Assembly (NCBI GenBank): GCA_016188575.1
Contig: JACPHN010000023.1
Coordinates: 80,039 to 144,038 of the forward strand
Length of the DNA stretch: 64,000 nt
Source: Candidatus Schekmanbacteria bacterium
Lineage (GTDB): Bacteria > CSSED10-310 > JACPHN01
Reading direction: 5' to 3'
Each line of letters opens with the position of its first letter. Positions within the stretch are counted from its first letter, which is position 1. Below the pieces are notes generated by a model. That model had not been told where the DNA came from. It was given only the letters and a program-made list of their open reading frames with translations, and did not search any database. Positions 34,994-43,663 of the stretch are shown one piece after another. The position numbers and the translations under genes are program-made.

Positions 34994-37900
34994 CTATTCG
35001 GGTGCCATGCCGAGGTCGCGCGCTACCCGGTCGCGGAGCTCGACGACAAAGCTCACGGCCGGTTTGGCGAGGAAGCCGGCGAGCCTTTCGGGGGCTATGG
35101 AGTTTTGCGCGCGCCGTAGGAGCTCGTCCGCTTGCCCGAGCTCCGTGCGAGCGACATCGCGGTGCCCCAGATGCAGTTGGGCCCAGGCAGCCAGAGCGTG
35201 TGCGCGCGCTGCAATAATGGTGGGAATGGAGCCGGGTTGCGAATTTTCGAGCCGGCCGAAAGCGGCAAGGCTTGAACCCAGGTCGCCCTGGCGGTAGGCG
35301 ACCTCCTGAAGCAAGCAATGCGCCTCGCTCCATGCTCGCAAACTGACGCGCGACCAGTCGGCCAGCTTTTCATCCGAGAGCGTCTCCATGACTTTGCCGA
35401 CTCGGCCACCAGCGAGCAGGCAGCGCGCTTCGATAACTCGCGCCTCCGCTACATCCTCCTCGTTGCCACCCATCGTCGTGTCGGCCAAGGCTCGGGCAAC
35501 AATCATCAGTGCTTGTTCAGTATCACCGCGGCTGCAAGCCGCCTCGGCAAGGCGAGACAGGCCCATGCCGCGCAGATCGGTAGCGCCCGCCGCCCCGAAC
35601 AGCTCGACGGCGGCAGCAAGATGCTGAGCGGCCTCTGTGGTCACGCCCTGTGCGTCAAGGCACTGCCCCAGATTGAAGCAGGCGTAAGCCTGCCCGAGGC
35701 GGTTCTGCACTGCCTCCTGTAGGGAAAGGGCTTCTCTGAGATGCGTCTCAGCATTCATGAACGACTCTCGCTCCAGCAGCAACCGCCCCAAGTTGTTCAG
35801 GGCAGTTGCCAATCGTGCTGGGTCTGCCACTTCCCGGCATTCGGTAGCGTGGCGCTCGAAAAGGGACACCGCCTCGTTTTCGGCACCGCTTTGGTGGGCC
35901 GCAATCGCCCAGTTTCCCAGTGCGTGGAGCTTGGTGGCCGGGTCGCCCAGCCGCGCCGCCAGCTCATAGGCCGCGCGATGACGCGCGAGAGCGGCCACAG
36001 GGTCGGTGATGAGGTCGAGAACGCCGAGCCGATCAAGCACCGAGGCGAGGAGATCCAGCATCTCGTCCCCCCCCGAACGTGCCAGCTCGTGCGCCTCGTT
36101 CACAGCCTCGTAGGCCGCCGGGACGTTGCCCGTGATGTAGCACACCGTCCACCGCGCCAGCAGCGCTCCGACGCGTGCCCTCACCAGTCGCACCGGCACG
36201 GCGCCACCATCCTCCGCCGCACCGTCCCGCAGCCCATCCGCCTCCGCGAGCGCCACGTCGAGCTCGCACAGCGCCTCGTCGTTGCGCCCCGTGTGCGACA
36301 GCACCTTGTCCGCCAGCTCGGTCCGCGCCTCGATGGACTCGGGTCCGGGCGCCGGCGCCAGGGACAGGAAAGCCCGGTACAGCCCTTCCGCGGCGTCGTG
36401 CGCGTAGCGCGCCACCTCGCGGCGGGCCGCCCGCAGGTAGTACGGCAGCGCGCGCTCGACCACGCCCGCCGCCCGCCAGTGCTCCGCGAGCCGTGCCAGG
36501 TGCTCCTCCAGTTCCGCGCCGCAAACCTCCTCGATGCCCAGCGCCGCCGCCCGATGCGCCGCGACCCGCTCTCCCGTCGCCATGCCCTCGTAGGCCACCT
36601 GGCGCACCTTCGCATGAGAAAAGTGCAGCTCACCCCGCTCTGCTTCCGCGAGGATTCCCCGCTGCACCAGCGCGTTCACCGCGCCAAGCACCGCGTCATC
36701 GTCGCCGCCGCTGACCCGCTGCAGCAGCACCGGCGGAACCGCGGCGTCGAACACCGCCGCCGCGCGAAGAACCCCTAGCTCCACCAGCGACAGGTCCGCC
36801 AGCCGCCTGCCGAGCAGCTCCCGCAGCGAGGTCGGAAGCGGCAGATTCCAGTCTTCGCCGCGGACCGCGCCTGAGTGCTCCGCCCGCGCCTCGAGCCGCC
36901 ATGCTCCAAGCTCGTCCCGCCACAGGACATTCGCCGCCACTGCAGCTCGCAGATACTCTGCCACGAAGAACGGATTGCCCTCCGCGTGCCGGTTCAGGTA
37001 GCCGCTGAAGCTCTCCGGAAGCCGATCCATGGCGAGCATGCCGGCGACCATGGCCGCGATCGCCCGCGTATCCAGCGCCGCCAGCCGCAAAGTGTCCACG
37101 CCGGGAGCCTCCACGATGGCGCGCAACGCCGGTCCCGGCTCGTCGGTCCGGTACGTCGCCAGTACCATCAGCGCCCGGTCGCGCGCGACCTCGTGCCGCA
37201 GCGCGTGGGCCACGGCGCCGAGCGACAGATCGTCGGCCCACTGCAGGTCCTCGAGCACGAGCAGGATCGGATGGCCAGCTACCTCGGCCGCCGCCGCGAA
37301 GGTCTCCCACACCGCCCGAAAAAGGCGGTCGTGCGCCTCACGCACAGGCAGCGCGACGGGTTCCGCGAGCGCCTCCTGACCGGCCAGCGACCGCAGCGAC
37401 GGCTCGTAGGGGTTCAGCACCTTGCCGCGCAGACCGAAAATTCGCTGCGCCGCGTCCCCACCGCTTTCCCGGCACCAGTCACCGAGCAAGCGGAGCGGCC
37501 GTTGAAACGGCTCGAGCGCCTGCCTCCCGGCCGCCCCTCCCCCGCCGCAGGCGCCGTCCAAGATGTCGATCGCCATCGCCGCCGCCGCGTGCCCGGCCTC
37601 CATCGCGAGTCTCGTCTTCCCCACTCCAGTTTCGCCGCCGAGGAGCAGTGCGCCCCCCTGCCCGGCGGCCGCCCCGGCCAGGCGCTCCTCGAGCTCTGAC
37701 AGCTCGGCCTGCCGCGACACGAAGGCCGGCCGGTAGAGATAGGTGCGTGGTCGCGGCGCGTCCGCAAACCCTGCGTCGCCCGCCCCAAGCTCCGCCAGCG
37801 CCGCGCCCACATCCTGGGCGTAACCGATGCGGCGCGCCTGATCTTTCTCCAAGAGGCGCAGCACAAGCTTGTCCAGCGCGTGCGGTACCCCCTGCGCGAA

Positions 37901-38869
37901 GGTCGATGGCAGCAGCGGCACCCGCCTCAGGTGGGCCTCCAGGACGCTCGCCGTGGGCAGGTGGCGAAACGGCGGCGTGCCGGTGATGAGCTCGTAGAGA
38001 ATGCAGCCGAGCGCGTAGAGGTCGGTCCGCGCATCGATGAGCTCGCCGCGGATCTGCTCCGGCGCCATGTAGTCGGCGGTGCCGGCGATGGAGGCGTCGA
38101 CCTCGAAAGCCTCGCGCCCGGCGTCGCCGGAGAATCGGGTCCACAGGCCGAAGTCGACGATGACCGGCAGGCCGTTCGGGCGGATGATGATGTTGACGGG
38201 CTTGAGATCGCGGTGGACGATTCCCTCGCCGTGCAGATAGGCGAGCGGCACGCAGAGGCGACGGACCTGAGTCAGCACGGCGGTGAGCTGCCCGCCGGCG
38301 GCCTGCGATCGCGGGAGGGGAGCGGCCTCGGGCGGCGGCGAGCCCAGCCTGTTGTCCCAGGTCGCGGAGCGCGCCTCGTTGTCGCCGGCGAGCGCCCGGG
38401 GGCTGATGACCGTGGAGCCCATTGGCGTCGCCGCCGGGTGCACGCTGGTGGTCGTAGATGCCGGGCCGGTGGCGTCGACCGCGTCGGTTTCGCGCGACCC
38501 GAGCTCCGCCCCCTCGGTCGTCGGCTCGCCCCCGGCCACCCACGTTCCGGCGACACGCGGGGCCACCGGCTTCAGGCCGCCAAAGTGTTCGCGCAGAGTC
38601 ACCCCTTCTATCAGCTCCATCGCGTACCACGGCGCCCCCTCCAGGACACCGTGGCCGACGATGTGCACGATTCCCGGGTGCTGGAGCGATGCGAGCGCGA
38701 GGATCTCGCGGCGCAGCGCGGACAGGCTGCGCTGGCGCTGCGCGCGGACCGTCTTGATCGCGACGCGCTCGCCGCTGCGCTCGTCCGTGCCATGGTACAC
38801 GACGCCCATGCCGCCGCTGCCCAGCACGCCGTCGATGCGATAGTGGCCGATTCGCTCGGGTGAGCCCAT
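34994..38869 (-). CDS. Ser/Thr protein kinase - AAA ATPase - TPR fusion (paralogue 1)
   Basis: 1291 aa, cytosolic. The N-terminal kinase has G-loop GSGGMGVVY (17-25), Lys39, HRDLKPVNI (219-227), DFG (239-241) and APEQ (269-272). A ~95-residue Pro/Thr-rich insertion (101-195) splits the kinase after the hinge. The central AAA_16-type ATPase has Walker A GGETGVGKTR (411-420) and Walker B ILLVLEDLQWADD (534-546). The C-terminal ~450 residues are TPR repeats. This is the architecture of PknK/AfsR-like signalling kinases. GGGAGG precedes ATG 38869. It shares design, including the kinase insertion, with 48954-52658. Confidence 0.9.
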   Translation of the reverse strand: MGSPERIGHYRIDGVLGSGGMGVVYHGTDERSGERVAIKTVRAQRQRSLSALRREILALASLQHPGIVHIVGHGVLEGAPWYAMELIEGVTLREHFGGLKPVAPRVAGTWVAGGEPTTEGAELGSRETDAVDATGPASTTTSVHPAATPMGSTVISPRALAGDNEARSATWDNRLGSPPPEAAPLPRSQAAGGQLTAVLTQVRRLCVPLAYLHGEGIVHRDLKPVNIIIRPNGLPVIVDFGLWTRFSGDAGREAFEVDASIAGTADYMAPEQIRGELIDARTDLYALGCILYELITGTPPFRHLPTASVLEAHLRRVPLLPSTFAQGVPHALDKLVLRLLEKDQARRIGYAQDVGAALAELGAGDAGFADAPRPRTYLYRPAFVSRQAELSELEERLAGAAAGQGGALLLGGETGVGKTRLAMEAGHAAAAMAIDILDGACGGGGAAGRQALEPFQRPLRLLGDWCRESGGDAAQRIFGLRGKVLNPYEPSLRSLAGQEALAEPVALPVREAHDRLFRAVWETFAAAAEVAGHPILLVLEDLQWADDLSLGAVAHALRHEVARDRALMVLATYRTDEPGPALRAIVEAPGVDTLRLAALDTRAIAAMVAGMLAMDRLPESFSGYLNRHAEGNPFFVAEYLRAAVAANVLWRDELGAWRLEARAEHSGAVRGEDWNLPLPTSLRELLGRRLADLSLVELGVLRAAAVFDAAVPPVLLQRVSGGDDDAVLGAVNALVQRGILAEAERGELHFSHAKVRQVAYEGMATGERVAAHRAAALGIEEVCGAELEEHLARLAEHWRAAGVVERALPYYLRAARREVARYAHDAAEGLYRAFLSLAPAPGPESIEARTELADKVLSHTGRNDEALCELDVALAEADGLRDGAAEDGGAVPVRLVRARVGALLARWTVCYITGNVPAAYEAVNEAHELARSGGDEMLDLLASVLDRLGVLDLITDPVAALARHRAAYELAARLGDPATKLHALGNWAIAAHQSGAENEAVSLFERHATECREVADPARLATALNNLGRLLLERESFMNAETHLREALSLQEAVQNRLGQAYACFNLGQCLDAQGVTTEAAQHLAAAVELFGAAGATDLRGMGLSRLAEAACSRGDTEQALMIVARALADTTMGGNEEDVAEARVIEARCLLAGGRVGKVMETLSDEKLADWSRVSLRAWSEAHCLLQEVAYRQGDLGSSLAAFGRLENSQPGSIPTIIAARAHALAAWAQLHLGHRDVARTELGQADELLRRAQNSIAPERLAGFLAKPAVSFVVELRDRVARDLGMAPE

Positions 38870-39100
38870 GAATCCTCCCGATCCCCACTGGGGGGAACGC
38901 CCCCGCCTTGCCAGGTTTCAGAGTCGCGAGCCTCGTCCGGGCGGCGGCGGCGCTCCTGGAAAGAGTAGCTCACGGCGGCGTCCGGCGAAAGCCCCGGCGC
39001 GTGCGCTGGCGGGGCGCTCTTGCCGGGGCGTGGCGGAGCGCGTACGATGCGAAGAGAGTCGCTCTGGGGCGAGCTCTCCCGGCAAAGAGCGGAGAAATCG

Positions 39101-40435
39101 ATGCTTCTGCCTCCATCCGTACACCAGCTTTTGCGCTTGGCCGTGCCGGCGACCGCGGTAATCGCCGTCCTGGCCGGCGGCGCATACGCCTCGTTCACCC
39201 ACTTCGAGCGAGGCAGCGCCGTGCAGATCGGGGTGCTACTTGTGGTGGCCCTGACGGCGTTCGCGGCAAGACAGGGGTCTGTCGGGCTCCTGCGCAGGAT
39301 CCCGGTGCGTTGTCCGCGATGCGGGGGCAGGGCGTACAACCCCAGGACGGCGCCGGCCCATGTCTTCGCCTGTCGCGCCTGCGGCGGCGCGCATCGCAGC
39401 GGTTTCGCACCGGGGCAGTTCCTCGGCGGGGCAGCTTTCGCCGCAGTGGGGTTAGGGGTAGCCGCGATGGTCCTTTCGGCGGACGGGGAGGGGTTCCCCA
39501 AGCTCGCGGTGGCACTGTTCGCACAGGTCTTTACCGTCACGGGTTTGCTGGTCGCCGGAGGCGGCAAGCGGCTGGTGACGTGGGTGGGCAGGCGCTTTCC
39601 GCGGCTCGCCGCGCTGCCGTGGGACGCAGTTGCGGGCGGCGGAATCGCGATGATCGCCGGGATCGCGCTCATGACAATCAGCATCTACGACCCCCGCGAC
39701 CGCGCTTTTGGCGCCGGCAGACCGCCCGTTTTTCTGGCCGGCCTCGTGTTCTTTCTGATCGGTGTCGCGGTCGTCGCCACCGTCCTGGAGCGCGCGCATC
39801 GGGCCGTCCTTCAGGCGATCGCCGGCGTCTCGCTGATCACAGGCATGAGCCTTGTGGTCCTGATGATGGCGATCGACCACCGCTCGCCGCTGGTGGTCGC
39901 CGGCGCGGGCGCCATGACGGTGCTCGCGGCCACCATGTGGAACCACTTGCTGGTGCGGTGGATTCCGCACCGGAGGAGCCGCGCCGTAGTCTGCGTCGCG
40001 ATCGCCCTGGCCCTTCCGGTGCTGGCGGCGGCCCTGCGCAGCCCATTGGCGACGCCGGTGCCGCCGCTTTCCGATGCGGCTCCGAGCGAGATCGAATTTG
40101 CCGTCGAGCGCACCGGCGCGTTCCCGGGAGAAATGGTGTCGGTGCGCCTGGCAAGGCCGCTGTCGATGCCGCCCGGCTACTACTACTGGATCACTGTGGT
40201 CGCGCCGGATGCACCTGTTCACAGCTATGGGTGGTGGCAATACGTCACGCCGGGGGCAACGGAGGTGAGCGCCCGGATGCCGCAGCAGGTAGGAGAGTAC
40301 GAGGTGAGGTTGCACGCGGACTTGAATCGCGTGGTGGGCGCCCAGCGCATCGTGGTCCATGAGGGGGCGGAGTACGACGAGATGGTGTTTCCGTCTCCGC
40401 CCCCAAGAGCCCGCGGCACGAGCCAACAGCCATGA
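39101..40435 (+). CDS. Multi-pass membrane protein with zinc ribbon
   Basis: About 444 aa. First membrane helix (LLRLAVPATAVIAVLAGGAY), a second near AVQIGVLLVVALTAFAA, then a cytosolic zinc ribbon (CPRCGG ... CRACGG), then five or six more helices, and a C-terminal ~110-residue beta-rich domain (EIEFAVERTGAFPGEMVSVRLARPL...GEYEVRLHADLN). The final domain looks extracytoplasmic. Family not recognised. GGAG lies just before ATG 39101; the frame is open to 39020. It is divergent from the kinase gene (231-nt gap), so a shared control region is possible. Confidence 0.65.
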   Translation: MLLPPSVHQLLRLAVPATAVIAVLAGGAYASFTHFERGSAVQIGVLLVVALTAFAARQGSVGLLRRIPVRCPRCGGRAYNPRTAPAHVFACRACGGAHRSGFAPGQFLGGAAFAAVGLGVAAMVLSADGEGFPKLAVALFAQVFTVTGLLVAGGGKRLVTWVGRRFPRLAALPWDAVAGGGIAMIAGIALMTISIYDPRDRAFGAGRPPVFLAGLVFFLIGVAVVATVLERAHRAVLQAIAGVSLITGMSLVVLMMAIDHRSPLVVAGAGAMTVLAATMWNHLLVRWIPHRRSRAVVCVAIALALPVLAAALRSPLATPVPPLSDAAPSEIEFAVERTGAFPGEMVSVRLARPLSMPPGYYYWITVVAPDAPVHSYGWWQYVTPGATEVSARMPQQVGEYEVRLHADLNRVVGAQRIVVHEGAEYDEMVFPSPPPRARGTSQQP

Positions 40436-40470
40436 CCGGCGGTTGACGGGATGGCGCGCGGGGCTAACGG

Positions 40471-41370
40471 TCAATCCAGCAGGTCGGGCTTGAAGGCGGT
40501 GAGCATGGCATCAATGCGCAGTTTCTGGTCGGGCGTGAAGCGCTCCATGCAGGCATCGTCGACATAGTCCATGAAATTATTCACCGGGTCCGCCCCCCCG
40601 CCCGGGCACGTGTCGCGGCCGACGGGGCAACCAAATGCTGCGCTCTCCTCGGCGGGCGTGTCGTCTACGCGATCGCCCAGATCACCGCAGCCACCCTGGA
40701 AGGTGTGGTAGAGGCCAAGGTAGTGACCGGCCTCGTGAGTGAGGGTATCGCCCTCATTGTAGGGAGCAGCCGATCCTCCGGGCACGGTGGAATGAAGGAT
40801 CACCACGCCGTGCATGAAGCTGTCCTCGGTGTGCGTCCACGGCAATGTCGCCCAGCCCAGCACTCCATCTTGTGGGTTGGCGCTGTAGACGTTCAAGTAG
40901 TTTGCGGGGCTGACCGCGAGAGCGCGTTTCATGTCGCGTTCAGCGCGACTCAGATTGGCGACCGTCCACCAGTCGGGATCCTCCGTGCGCTCGACGCTGG
41001 CCAGGCGGAACTGGTAGCCATGCGCACCGTAGGAGCGGTTCAGGACGGCGATCTGGTCGTCGATGGCGGACCTTGGCAAGTCACCGCGCGCGCCCTCGTG
41101 GATGACGTGCCAGACTACGGGAATGGTGACCGTTGCGGTGGAAGCGGCGCCGGGTACCATGGCGTGGGTCACGGCAGCGAGCTCATCCTCGACCCAGGCC
41201 TGCTGAGCGGGTTCGGGCGCCGGCACCCCACAGCGAACGCCGCGCTGCAGGCGGCCATGATCGCCGATGAAGTGGATGTCGGGTCCGAGCCGAGGCGCGG
41301 CCAGGGCGCCGCCGGCGGCCGATCCGAGGTGAAGAGCGACGAGAAGGCAGCAAGAGAGACCTGTTCTCAC
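40471..41370 (-). CDS. Secreted M43-type zinc metalloprotease
   Basis: 299 aa. Signal peptide (VRTGLSCCLLVALHLGSAAGGALAA) then a pappalysin-like catalytic domain: VIPVVWHVIHEG, extended zinc motif HEAGHYLGLYH (212-222, HExxHxxGxxH) and downstream Met-turn NNFMDYVDD. The ends of mature M43 domains normally carry TPDQ..RM; here FTPDQKLRIDAML. GTG 41370 is preceded by GGAGGAAAACC, which decides the start; the longer frame to 41589 has no RBS. It lies last in the minus-strand block after an SGNH hydrolase, separated by 301 nt, so it may have its own promoter. Confidence 0.87.
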   Translation of the reverse strand: MRTGLSCCLLVALHLGSAAGGALAAPRLGPDIHFIGDHGRLQRGVRCGVPAPEPAQQAWVEDELAAVTHAMVPGAASTATVTIPVVWHVIHEGARGDLPRSAIDDQIAVLNRSYGAHGYQFRLASVERTEDPDWWTVANLSRAERDMKRALAVSPANYLNVYSANPQDGVLGWATLPWTHTEDSFMHGVVILHSTVPGGSAAPYNEGDTLTHEAGHYLGLYHTFQGGCGDLGDRVDDTPAEESAAFGCPVGRDTCPGGGADPVNNFMDYVDDACMERFTPDQKLRIDAMLTAFKPDLLD

Positions 41371-41671
41371 GGTTTTCCTCCACGAGACGGCGGAACGGCG
41401 GGGTCGAGCCAGGGTCACCTGGGGACGCGTCGTGCGCCACATCGACCTCGCCACGACGACCGCCCGGAAGCAAGAATCGGGCCAGGTGCCTGGGGGTGAG
41501 ATAATCGCGACGAGTGTGGAGGCGAACGGTAGAGCAAGCGGTTCTTGCTCGCGAGTCGGTGGACGGGCGAGGGCGCGGGCGAGGCTCATGGTGTCACGAC
41601 GACGCCAGCCGCCGCGAAGCGCTCGGCGCCCGCCCCAGCCCTCGCGGTGCCCGCGCGCTTCGGCCCCGACT
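41371..41671. other. Intergenic region, 301 bases
   Basis: Between the protease start and the SGNH hydrolase stop, both minus-strand. GC-rich; I see no gene, hairpin or clear promoter. It probably contains the protease promoter. Confidence 0.5.
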
Positions 41672-42766
41672 TCAGCGCCCGCCGGCGCCTCGCCCGGCTG
41701 CTCGCCCCCGCCGTCCCGCCGCCCATGCCGCCACCGCGGCGCGCAGCGACAACACGGTCACCCCGCCCGCAAGCAGCAGCGTGCCCAAGGGGGACGCCGC
41801 CGGAGCCGCGGGCAGGGCTTCGGTCGGGGTCGCGGTCGGCTCATCTCCAGGCGTCGGCGTCGGAGTCGGCGATGCCACTCCGGGGATGTCCATCCGATCC
41901 GCCGCGATCTCCCCGGCGAAAATGGACGCGAGCCGCCGCGGATGCATGAGATCTCCCTCCCGGCCGATCTTCGCATAGTCCGGGATTCCGCCCGACGACC
42001 ATACCTCGTCAGGAAACGCCGTGCTTGGCGTATTTTCGAGAAACGGCGTATACATGTCGATGAAGCGGAGCCGCAGCTCGGGCTGCTCGGCCTGCAGCTC
42101 CTCCACGGCTTCCCGCGTGCGGTTCACGAAGCGCTGAAGCTGAAGCGCCACGTACTCGGGATCAGTGGGGTCGCCCGAGCCGCCGCGCTGGTCGTCGGGT
42201 AGGTGGCCTGTGACATAGATCATCGGCGAGGCGACGCAATTCGATCCGTTGGCCAACAGCACGATCAGCTCCTTGAGCTGCCGCTTGAATTCGTCGTCGT
42301 TGTCGAGCCCGAAGTCGTTGCCGCCGCGCGACGCGAAGGCGACGTCATAGCAATGCGTCCGCGCCTCGAGCTCGCCGCGCCGCTGCTCGAGCCACGAATC
42401 GATGCTGGTTCCGGAAATGGCCGATGTCGCGCCCGGGGTCGTCGAGGGATAGGTGCCGGTGTACGGGAAGTCGTCGCCGTCGAGCCACGTCTCCGTTCCG
42501 ATCCACTCCACGGTGACCGCGGCGTCGCGGAGGCGAAGCCGATCGGCGAGCGGCACCATCCACCCGTACTCCTCGTTGTCATTGCGCAGCTCACCCCCGC
42601 CGCGGCCGTTCAGCCTGCCGTCCCCGAGAAACGGCGGCTCGACAAAGTGATTTCGGCGCTCGATGCTCTCGCCGGCGACGTAGATCCGGATCGTCTGTGC
42701 GCTTACGTCACGAGCCGCAGCGATGCACGCTAGTAGCGCGAGGAACGCCCATGGTAGTTTTCTCAA
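41672..42766 (-). CDS. Secreted SGNH-type hydrolase with C-terminal membrane tail
   Basis: 364 aa. Signal peptide (WAFLALLACIAAARDVSAQ). SGNH/GDSL-like blocks: block I IYVAGES with nucleophile Ser34, block III SRGGNDFG, block V GDLMHPRR with the Asp-x-x-His pair. These hydrolases are typically esterases or acetylesterases acting on glycans or lipids. A PTPTPTPGDEPTATPTE linker leads to a C-terminal hydrophobic helix and an Arg/Gly-rich tail, so it is tethered to the envelope. It begins 33 nt after the acyltransferase gene stops, so the two are likely co-transcribed and may have opposing roles on one glycan. Confidence 0.75.
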   Translation of the reverse strand: MRKLPWAFLALLACIAAARDVSAQTIRIYVAGESIERRNHFVEPPFLGDGRLNGRGGGELRNDNEEYGWMVPLADRLRLRDAAVTVEWIGTETWLDGDDFPYTGTYPSTTPGATSAISGTSIDSWLEQRRGELEARTHCYDVAFASRGGNDFGLDNDDEFKRQLKELIVLLANGSNCVASPMIYVTGHLPDDQRGGSGDPTDPEYVALQLQRFVNRTREAVEELQAEQPELRLRFIDMYTPFLENTPSTAFPDEVWSSGGIPDYAKIGREGDLMHPRRLASIFAGEIAADRMDIPGVASPTPTPTPGDEPTATPTEALPAAPAASPLGTLLLAGGVTVLSLRAAVAAWAAGRRGRAAGRGAGGR

Positions 42767-42799
42767 CGTCCTTGCTCCTCCCTGTCGGTTGCCAGGGGG

Positions 42800-43663
42800 T
42801 CATGCGATTGTGGGTGGGTGCGTAGGCGGCGGGCTGCAGACGGCAGGGGGGCTCGCCGCGGCGCTCTTGGACTCTCGCCGGTCCGCTACCACCCGCGCCG
42901 GCAATCCCACGGCAACGGAGAAATCGGGAACGCTGCGGGTAACCACGGCACCGGCGCCGACGATGCTGTGGGCGCCCAGCGCAGTGCCGTCGAGAACAGT
43001 TGCGCGCGCGCCGAGCCAGCAACCGTCACCCACGACAACGCCGCCGCGCAGCTCGAGGCCCTGCTCCGCAATTGGGATGTCCAGGCGGTCGGTCCGGTAG
43101 TGACTGCCGCCGACGAGATAGACGTATGGAGCGATAACGCAGTCCGACCCCACACGAACGGCGCTGCCGCCGACCGAGTGGACCGTGCTGTTGGTCCCAA
43201 TTCCCGTTCGCGATCCGATGCGAATCTCGCCGTCTTTGCACGAAAGCGTCACGCGCCGGCTCAAGATGACGTCATCGCCAATATGGATGCCCCCATCGTC
43301 CGAACGGGCGTCCAGCACGCAGCCGTCGTCGATCATGACGCGATTACCGAGGTGGATGCGGCGCGGGTGACGAACGATGACCCCGCGGCCGATCACCACG
43401 CCTTTCCCACAAGCCCCGAGGATCCACGGGTACGCCACGGCGCGCAGCGCGATCCCTGCCGCCCCAGGAAGGCCGCTCAGCAAGAAGGTGATTGTCTCGA
43501 CTTTCAGCAGCTCCCAGAGGGAATCAGAGCCGATCACCATCGCCTGGTATCGCCGCAGTGCCGAGCTGCGCCGTGCCAGCCCCACATCGCGGCTGGAGCG
43601 ATAGCCCTTGGCGCCACCCGGCTCGTCGCGCGCGTCCAGGTCCTCGCCGCCCGCGCCGTTCAC
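42800..43663 (-). CDS. Left-handed beta-helix acyltransferase (WbbJ/LbH type)
   Basis: 287 aa. Hexapeptide-repeat acetyltransferase: IHLGNRVMIDDGCVLDA, IHIGDDVILSRRVTLSC, IRIGSRTGIGTNSTVHS and, near the end, ALGAHSIVGAGAVVTRSVPDFSVAVGLPARVV, which is the usual C-terminal coil signature. An active-site His is in VYLVGGSHYRTD. It most likely O- or N-acetylates a sugar precursor or glycan. GTG 43663 overlaps the AsnB stop by 4 nt (GTGA) with GGGAGG upstream; the frame is open to 43990 but that part lies over asnB. It is in the glycan block. Confidence 0.88.
   Translation of the reverse strand: MNGAGGEDLDARDEPGGAKGYRSSRDVGLARRSSALRRYQAMVIGSDSLWELLKVETITFLLSGLPGAAGIALRAVAYPWILGACGKGVVIGRGVIVRHPRRIHLGNRVMIDDGCVLDARSDDGGIHIGDDVILSRRVTLSCKDGEIRIGSRTGIGTNSTVHSVGGSAVRVGSDCVIAPYVYLVGGSHYRTDRLDIPIAEQGLELRGGVVVGDGCWLGARATVLDGTALGAHSIVGAGAVVTRSVPDFSVAVGLPARVVADRRESKSAAASPPAVCSPPPTHPPTIA

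Noticed and set aside
37479..38888. 469-codon frame opposite in phase within kinase paralogue 1
   Set aside because: Very Arg-rich translation typical of a GC-rich shadow frame; the kinase motifs lie in the other frame.
38908..40362. 484-codon plus-strand frame overlapping the zinc-ribbon membrane protein
   Set aside because: Shadow frame with Arg/Gly-rich, domain-free translation; the other frame has helices and a zinc ribbon.
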